A stretch of DNA of 5,832 bases from NCBI GenBank assembly GCA_009780285.1, contig WRAL01000110.1:1-5832 (forward strand). The letters are read 5' to 3'. The translations under genes and the position numbers were made by a program. Below the pieces are notes generated by a model. The model had not been told where the DNA came from. It saw only the letters and a list, made by a program, of their open reading frames with translations, and did no database searches. Positions 3,414-5,832 of this stretch are shown here, in pieces. This DNA is from Treponema sp. Its GTDB lineage: Bacteria > Spirochaetota > Spirochaetia > Treponematales > Breznakiellaceae. How positions within the stretch are numbered: the stretch's first letter is position 1; every line of letters starts with the position of its first letter.

Positions 3414-5735
3414 CTACCAGATATTCGAAGGGCCGCGCGCGAGGCGGAAGCCAACCACCCAGTTTGCGTTCCTGGGCGGCTCGCTGTTGCGCACCACGCT
3501 GCGCGTGTTTCCGGCGACGTTGTTCCAGGCGCCTCCTCGCCGCGCCCTTTCCGCGCCGCTCGGCGGGCCGGCCGGATTCTCGTTGCCGAGGCCCAGCGGA
3601 AGAAGCTCCTTGTAGGACAGGAACCAGTCCCAGCACCATTCAGAAACGTTTCCGCTCATGTCGTAAATCCCCAGCGCGTTCGGCGCCTTCGTCGCCACAA
3701 TTTGCGTTGACCTCACCGTTTGAGTGGCGACGGTTGTGGTGAACCAGGCGACGGCATCGGCGCTGTTGCTTCCGGCAAACATGTAATTGCCCGGAGAGCC
3801 GTGCCCGCCCCTCGCGGCGAATTCCCACTCGGCCTCGGTGGGCAGGCGATAGCCGTTGGGAAAGCCGTTCGCCTGACGATTCGCCGTCAGCACGCTCACG
3901 TCGGCGGAGCCTATAGCCCCCGTGATAGTTCCCGTGCCGAAATCCCCGTTGATATTGTGCCTCATAATATTGTCAATGCCGTAAACATGATGAAGATTCG
4001 GCTCCGTGGACATTTCCGTCCGCCGGCTCGCGAAATAAACCGCGTCGTACCAGGAAACCCGTTCCACCGGCCTTCGATCGCTGTCCTGCGTCGCGTTGCT
4101 GGGACGCGGGTTGGGGATCCCGGCCGGCCGCATCAAATTCTCGTACTCAATCTGCGTTACCTGCGTTCGGCCTATGTAAAAGCCGTCGACGGTAACCTGG
4201 CGAGTCGGGAAGGCGTGATAGGCCGCCGGCGTGCCGCTCACCCCGGAATCGCCCATCACGAAACTGCCGCGCGGAACCCAAACCATGCCTTCCACCTGAG
4301 GAACCCAGCGCGCGAAAAGGTTTAGCGTCGGAAGCCCGTCGCCGGATGGCAGCACATGACTTATGTTGAGCGCCGTCGCAAAGTTCCAGGGCTCAAGGTT
4401 ATTGTTGCGCCAGGTCTCATTGTTAAGGTCACCGACATCGCCGGGATCAGGCGACGGATTGAAGTCCCAGCGCAAGAAATTCCAGGCCGTCGCATTCGAC
4501 GCGGGAATCGCCGGCATAAAGGGCTCGACGACCCTTCCGCCGGAACTTACGCGCTGCGTCGCCGGCGCGGAAAAAACCGCGTGGGGCTGCGCGCCGTTGG
4601 GATTTCCCAAATGAAACACCACGAGGTACTGCGCCGTGGCCCAGCGCGCGTGCAGGGACATGCTTCTCGTTACGACGTCGTTGTCAAAATCCCACTGAAG
4701 GCCCGCGCCGGTGTACCAGCCTAAAAAGGCCATCTCGCTTTGGACGACCGGAGCCGGCCGGCCGGCGCGCTCGCCGTGCGGAACGTTCTGCGGCGAAGGG
4801 GTCGGAGCGCCGCCTGCCGCGTCGAAGGTCACGATGTAAATATTCGGAACCCACTTCGCGTAAAGGTAAAAAGGATCCTCGCCAATCTCGTCGTCCGGCA
4901 CAGTGATCCTGTCGACGGAGAAATTCCATTCCCTGGTAAAAGCCAGATCGGTAAACCAGCCGCCAAAGGCGTGGCCTTCCCTGACGATCGGGCCGGGATT
5001 CTGAATCGCGCCGTAGACGATGGGAATCGTAAAGTGCGTGCGCATGGGCGTCGCGCCGCCGGGCCTTTCGCCGCCGTTGGGCTCGAAGACGACCGTGCGC
5101 GTGACGCTCGTGTAATGCGCGAAAAGCGTGAAGGATGAATTGACCGGATCGTTGGCAAAATCCCACAGCCTTCCCCAGTTCCCGCCGACTCCGCTTCCCG
5201 TGTGCCAGCCGGCGAAACTCCGGCCGTCCCCCGTTTGCGCGGGCGTTACCGGCTCCACGACCCTCCCCCCCTGCGCTATCGTTTGGGTCGGGATTACGCT
5301 GGGGCCGGGAAGCGCGTCGAAGCTGACGGAAAAGGAAAGCGCCGCGGGGCTCCAGCGCGCCTTGAGGGTGATAAAGCCGTCGCCGTTCACGTCGTCCTCC
5401 GCAAGCACGGGGCGGTTTTCGGTGTTCCAGATATTGCCGTTCTCGTCGAACCAGCCGAGAAAGCCGTCGGAGCCGCGCTCTATCGGGCGCAGCCGGCCTA
5501 CGGCGCTCCCCCAGGCTATGCGCAGGTCTTGAGGAACGGGATTCCCGCCGGCCGCGTCGAAGCGCACCACGCCGAAGTTCGCGCCTCGGCCTCCGTCCGC
5601 CCCACCGCCGCCGTCGCGCGGCTCGGGCCACCAAGTTTCCATAACGGGGTTATAGCAGGTCGCCAGAAAAAGAGCGGTGAAGGCGGCAAGGGCCGGAATC
5701 CCGGCCAGAAGCAATTTATTTTTTTTCGCAAGCAT
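3414..5735 (-). CDS. Lipoprotein with five InlB-type repeats and a SUMF1/FGE-like domain
   Basis: The gene encodes 773 residues. The start is ATG 5735-5733, five nt after AAAGGGGG; an upstream in-frame ATG at 5774 lacks such a site and would precede the signal peptide with junk. Residues 1-26 are a lipoprotein signal (basic MLAKKNK, hydrophobic core, then FLAT before Cys27). A Thr just before the Cys is loose but acceptable for spirochaetal lipoboxes. A Gly/Asp-rich linker follows (about 38-52). Five Listeria-Bacteroides (InlB B) repeats lie at about 53-128, 133-207, 212-295, 299-365 and 369-477, with V-x-F-D/N-x-x-GG starts, F-x-GW centres and L-x-A-x-W ends. Residues 481-767 are a SUMF1/FGE-like, C-type-lectin-like domain: MVWVPRGSFVMGD, YRLPTEAEWEFAARGG, DMSGNVSEW, RRGGAWNN, GFRLAR. 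The formylglycine-generating cysteines are absent; the only other Cys is C701. It is probably an exposed binding protein. Confidence 0.92.
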   Translation of the reverse strand: MLAKKNKLLLAGIPALAAFTALFLATCYNPVMETWWPEPRDGGGGADGGRGANFGVVRFDAAGGNPVPQDLRIAWGSAVGRLRPIERGSDGFLGWFDENGNIWNTENRPVLAEDDVNGDGFITLKARWSPAALSFSVSFDALPGPSVIPTQTIAQGGRVVEPVTPAQTGDGRSFAGWHTGSGVGGNWGRLWDFANDPVNSSFTLFAHYTSVTRTVVFEPNGGERPGGATPMRTHFTIPIVYGAIQNPGPIVREGHAFGGWFTDLAFTREWNFSVDRITVPDDEIGEDPFYLYAKWVPNIYIVTFDAAGGAPTPSPQNVPHGERAGRPAPVVQSEMAFLGWYTGAGLQWDFDNDVVTRSMSLHARWATAQYLVVFHLGNPNGAQPHAVFSAPATQRVSSGGRVVEPFMPAIPASNATAWNFLRWDFNPSPDPGDVGDLNNETWRNNNLEPWNFATALNISHVLPSGDGLPTLNLFARWVPQVEGMVWVPRGSFVMGDSGVSGTPAAYHAFPTRQVTVDGFYIGRTQVTQIEYENLMRPAGIPNPRPSNATQDSDRRPVERVSWYDAVYFASRRTEMSTEPNLHHVYGIDNIMRHNINGDFGTGTITGAIGSADVSVLTANRQANGFPNGYRLPTEAEWEFAARGGHGSPGNYMFAGSNSADAVAWFTTTVATQTVRSTQIVATKAPNALGIYDMSGNVSEWCWDWFLSYKELLPLGLGNENPAGPPSGAERARRGGAWNNVAGNTRSVVRNSEPPRNANWVVGFRLARGPSNIW
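3435..4295 (-). other. SUMF1/FGE-like domain of the lipoprotein
   Basis: Residues about 481-767. The order of the motifs (MVWVPRGSF, then a V-x-x-FYIGRTQVTQIEYENLM segment, then VERVSWYDAVYFASRR, GYRLPTEAEWEFAARGG, GNVSEWCWDW, RGGAWNN and GFRLAR) is the complete SUMF1-family order, so the domain is full length. About 50 residues between the SWYDAV and YRLPTEAEW motifs form an insertion rich in Gly, Asn and Thr. With no paired active-site cysteines, a binding role is more likely than sulfatase maturation. Confidence 0.88.
4305..5579 (-). repeat. Five divergent InlB B-type (Listeria-Bacteroides) protein repeats
   Basis: Residues about 53-477 of the lipoprotein. The copies are divergent in sequence and length (about 67 to 109 residues), so there is no DNA-level tandem array. 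Repeats 2 and 5 share GGRVVEP followed by a short Pro-Ala segment. Repeat 5 is enlarged by an Asn/Asp/Pro-rich insertion. Repeat 1 carries an EF-hand-like loop. In this family the repeats are beta-grasp modules on surface proteins and are often spacers or ligand contacts. Confidence 0.88.
5658..5735 (-). other. Lipoprotein signal peptide
   Basis: Residues 1-26 precede the predicted lipidated Cys27. The n-region has four basic residues encoded partly by an A8 tract (5719-5726 on the plus strand as T8), followed by about 17 hydrophobic residues. The -4 to -1 residues are F-L-A-T. The position is inferred from sequence pattern only. Confidence 0.75.
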
Positions 5736-5804
5736 AATTTCCCCCTTTGCTTGGCCGGCCACGCGCCTATGCATCTCGCCTTTATCGCGCGGGCCGAAAG
5801 CGCG

Positions 5805-5826
5805 TTTGGCGGCGCCAAATTTGGCG
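5805..5826. promoter_or_regulatory. Nested TTTGGC inverted repeats upstream of the lipoprotein gene
   Basis: TTTGGC (5805-5810) and GCCAAA (5814-5819) form an inverted repeat with a 3-bp spacer. CGCCAAATTTGGCG (5813-5826) is a perfect 14-bp palindrome sharing the middle arm. The element lies 78 bp upstream of the lipoprotein ATG and 6 bp from the window edge. It could be an operator for the lipoprotein or part of the next gene's control region. No convincing -35/-10 pair was found between it and the ATG (GATAAA at 5785-5780 on the complement is the best -10, without a matching -35). Confidence 0.4.
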
Positions 5827-5832
5827 ATTCCA

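Noticed and set aside
3720..4325. Plus-strand open frame of 201 residues opposite the SUMF1-like domain
   Set aside because: It is a shadow of a domain with complete family motifs on the minus strand.
4305..5579. DNA tandem repeat or CRISPR-like array in the repeat-rich lipoprotein
   Set aside because: The periodicity is only at protein-fold level; the copies differ in length and nucleotide sequence and have no identical spaced units.
4684..5634. 316-residue minus-strand open frame overlapping the InlB repeats
   Set aside because: It is an extremely Arg-rich alternate frame of the lipoprotein gene with no recognisable domain.
5736..5774. N-terminal extension of the lipoprotein to an ATG at 5774
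   Set aside because: It would put 13 polar residues before a normal signal peptide; the ATG at 5735 has a good ribosome site.

Overview
The window is a compact, GC-rich bacterial segment whose gene content points to a spirochaete, most likely a treponeme-related lineage of the kind found in insect guts or sediments. Three things suggest this. A DUF4912 gene lies directly upstream of a GH57/DUF1957-type gene. A lipoprotein with a relaxed lipobox combines InlB-type (Listeria-Bacteroides) repeats with a SUMF1-type C-terminal domain. A PadR/DUF1700/DUF4097 cassette lies between them. The lineage is an inference from family associations, not from a marker gene. No mobile element, CRISPR array, tRNA or rRNA was seen, and base composition looks uniform throughout.

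Layout. (1) Positions 1-1327, minus strand: a two-gene operon with a Rho-N/DUF4912 protein followed 6 bp later by the N-terminal 238 codons of a GH57-like glucan-branching-enzyme homologue that runs off the left edge. (2) Positions 1328-1465: a short AT-rich divergent control region with a strong plus-strand promoter overlapped by an 11-bp direct repeat. (3) Positions 1466-3366, plus strand: three overlapping, translationally coupled genes, namely a PadR regulator, a DUF1700 (HAAS-like) multi-pass membrane protein and a membrane-anchored DUF4097 beta-repeat protein. (4) Positions 3373-3407: a perfect 16-bp-stem hairpin between convergent genes. (5) Positions 3414-5735, minus strand: a 773-residue lipoprotein with five InlB-type repeats and a C-terminal SUMF1/FGE-like domain, preceded by about 97 bp of non-coding DNA holding nested TTTGGC inverted repeats.

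How the genes may work together. The PadR cassette looks like a self-contained, autoregulated envelope module: the regulator probably binds the repeats over its own promoter and controls two membrane proteins. The lipoprotein is a separate surface or periplasmic product with predicted carbohydrate- or protein-binding folds. The left operon may belong to storage-glucan metabolism. However, the GH57-like protein lacks the usual glutamate nucleophile and two other motif histidines in the visible part, so it may be a non-catalytic homologue. That is the observation most worth following up. I found no clear sign of an entirely new system; the main novelty candidates are the degenerate GH57 partner of DUF4912, the promoter repeat, and the domain architecture of the lipoprotein.
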